Shown here one piece after another: positions 5,997 to 7,026 of a stretch of 7,026 nucleotides of DNA. Position numbers and translations under genes: made by a program. This stretch comes from DASTQL01 sp035761805 (GTDB lineage: Bacteria; Actinomycetota; Actinomycetes; Jiangellales; Jiangellaceae). Location: assembly GCA_035761805.1 (NCBI GenBank), contig DASTQL010000135.1:1-7026 (forward strand). The letters run 5' to 3'. Numbering within the stretch: the stretch's first letter is position 1; every line of letters starts with the position of its first letter. The notes under the pieces were generated by a model, which ran no database searches, had not been told where the DNA came from, and worked only from the letters and a program-made list of their open reading frames with translations.

Positions 5997-6021
5997 GCGC
6001 GCCCGACCCGGTCGGGTGCGC
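5997..6021 (-). terminator. Likely terminator of the TAP-like hydrolase gene
   Basis: An 11-bp stem (5997-6007 with 6011-6021, one G-U pair, loop CCG) lies about 43 bases past the hydrolase stop codon on the - strand and just upstream of the tRNA promoter. There is no T-run. Confidence 0.6.
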
Positions 6022-6063
6022 CGCGCGTGAGCACGTACCAGGGAACCGGCTGCCGACGACCCG

Positions 6064-7026
6064 TCACTCGCAGACGAGCCCGTCCTCCGGAGGCTCGCCC
6101 TCGATGAGGTAGCGGTCCACCGCGTCGTCGACGCAGTCGTTGTTCTTCCGGTAGGCGGTGTGCACGAAGCCCTCGTACGTGAGGAGAACGCCCGACGCCA
6201 GCTGGTCGGCGAGGGAGACCGCCCACTCGTACGGCGTGGCGGGGTCACCGGTCGTCCCGACGACGAGGATCGGAGCCGCTCCCTCGGCGGTCAGTGGCCC
6301 GGGTACAGCGGTCGACTCGACCGGCCAGGTGGTGCAGGGCAGGCCGCTCCAGGCGAGGTAGGGCCCGAAGAGCGGCGACACCTCGGCGAAGCGGTCCTCG
6401 GCCTCCTGGATCTCCGCAACCGTGACCGTGTCAGGGCGGTCCAGGCAGTTGACGGCGTAGAAGGCCTCGTTCAGGTTGTTCTGATAGCCCTCCTCGTCGC
6501 GGTGGAGGTACAGGTCGGCGAGGGTCAGCAGCGTGGAACCGTCACCAGCCAGGGCGGCGGTGAGTGCTTCGGTGAGCGCCGGGTAACCCACGTCGGCCCT
6601 CAGGTAGAGCGGGTAGGCGATACCGAGGATCGCCAACGACTGGGTGAGTGGCCGGTCCTCGTCGCCGGTCGGCAGCGGCTGGGCGTCGATGACAGCGAGC
6701 AGGTTGTCCAGGGTGACCTGCGCCTCGCCCAGGGTCCGCCCCAGCGGGCAGTCGCCGGCGAGACACTGGTCCAGGTACGCGCGCAGTGCTCGCTCGAAGC
6801 CGTCGGCCTGCCCCAACGCCACCTCCTCGCGTGGAAGCGCCGGGTCCATGGCGCCGTCCAGGACCATCCTGCCCACCCGCTCGGCGAAGAGCTCCGCGTA
6901 CGTGGCACCGATGAAGGTCCCGTAGGACTTGCCGAGGTAGGTGAGCTGCTCGTCGCCGAGGACGGCGCGCAGCACGTCGAGGTCACGCGCGACGTCGACG
7001 GTCGACATGTGCGGCAGCAGGTCGGC
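6064..7026 (-). CDS. Alpha/beta hydrolase of the tripeptidyl aminopeptidase (TAP, S33) type, N-terminus outside window
   Basis: The frame is open to the right edge, so about 320 C-terminal residues are visible and an N-terminal part of perhaps 150-200 residues with any signal peptide lies beyond 7026. The sequence enters at ADLLPHMSTVDVARDLDVLR, typical of the segment just before the nucleophile elbow. The catalytic triad is complete: Ser in GKSYG (residue 34 of the visible part), Asp in GTTGDPATP (261) and His in GFVHTAY (289). The C-terminal TAP-like domain with paired cysteines (QCLAGDC, NCLD, LPCTTW, DCVDD, VCE) is typical of the exported SlpD/SlpE/Tap group in actinobacteria, which releases short peptides or acts as a proline-type peptidase. 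Those enzymes are usually about 500 residues long and secreted or lipid-anchored. Exact substrate is unknown. The gene ends at TGA 6066-6064, followed by the hairpin at 5997-6021. Confidence 0.93.
   Translation of the reverse strand, partial: ADLLPHMSTVDVARDLDVLRAVLGDEQLTYLGKSYGTFIGATYAELFAERVGRMVLDGAMDPALPREEVALGQADGFERALRAYLDQCLAGDCPLGRTLGEAQVTLDNLLAVIDAQPLPTGDEDRPLTQSLAILGIAYPLYLRADVGYPALTEALTAALAGDGSTLLTLADLYLHRDEEGYQNNLNEAFYAVNCLDRPDTVTVAEIQEAEDRFAEVSPLFGPYLAWSGLPCTTWPVESTAVPGPLTAEGAAPILVVGTTGDPATPYEWAVSLADQLASGVLLTYEGFVHTAYRKNNDCVDDAVDRYLIEGEPPEDGLVCE

Noticed and set aside
5997..6021. Hairpin as an attachment site or mobile-element end beside the tRNA
   Set aside because: No integrase, no direct repeat of the tRNA 3' end and no insertion-sequence features; position after a stop codon fits a terminator.

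Overview
The base composition (very GC-rich, strong G/C at third codon positions) and the gene families point to a high-GC actinobacterium, probably of the Nocardioides type; the genus is inference. No transposase, integrase, CRISPR array or phage gene is visible.

Layout from left to right. (1) The 3' end of a + strand regulator of the COG2345/SufR-like winged-helix family ends at 154. It converges on a - strand secreted M28 zinc aminopeptidase (278-1915), with a perfect 21-bp hairpin between them. (2) From about 2040 to 4604 lies a run of four consecutive - strand genes that are all damaged: an amidohydrolase (COG2159-like) with two internal stops and several frame changes, a small secreted protein with an EF-hand-like loop and frame breaks, a DUF5667-like membrane protein with a frame break at a six-base homopolymer, and an ECF sigma factor missing the middle of region 2. 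The last two overlap by four bases (ATGA) and look like a former sigma/membrane anti-sigma pair. (3) Divergent from the sigma remnant is an intact + strand gene (4734-5759) for a five-helix membrane protein with a periplasmic sulfite-oxidase-type molybdopterin domain and an internal twin-arginine motif before the fifth helix. (4) A - strand tRNA-Thr(CGT) with its own promoter-like box follows. (5) The window ends inside a secreted tripeptidyl-aminopeptidase-like alpha/beta hydrolase on the - strand, complete at its C-terminus only.

The M28 enzyme and the TAP-like hydrolase are both exported peptidases and could act in extracellular peptide use, but nothing shows that they are co-regulated. 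The most unusual content is the four-gene decay tract between healthy genes, and the Sec/Tat-type topology of the molybdoenzyme. Two of the frame breaks sit at six-base G/C runs, so sequencing error has to be excluded there. The substitution-type stops and apparent internal deletions in the amidohydrolase and sigma genes are harder to explain that way.
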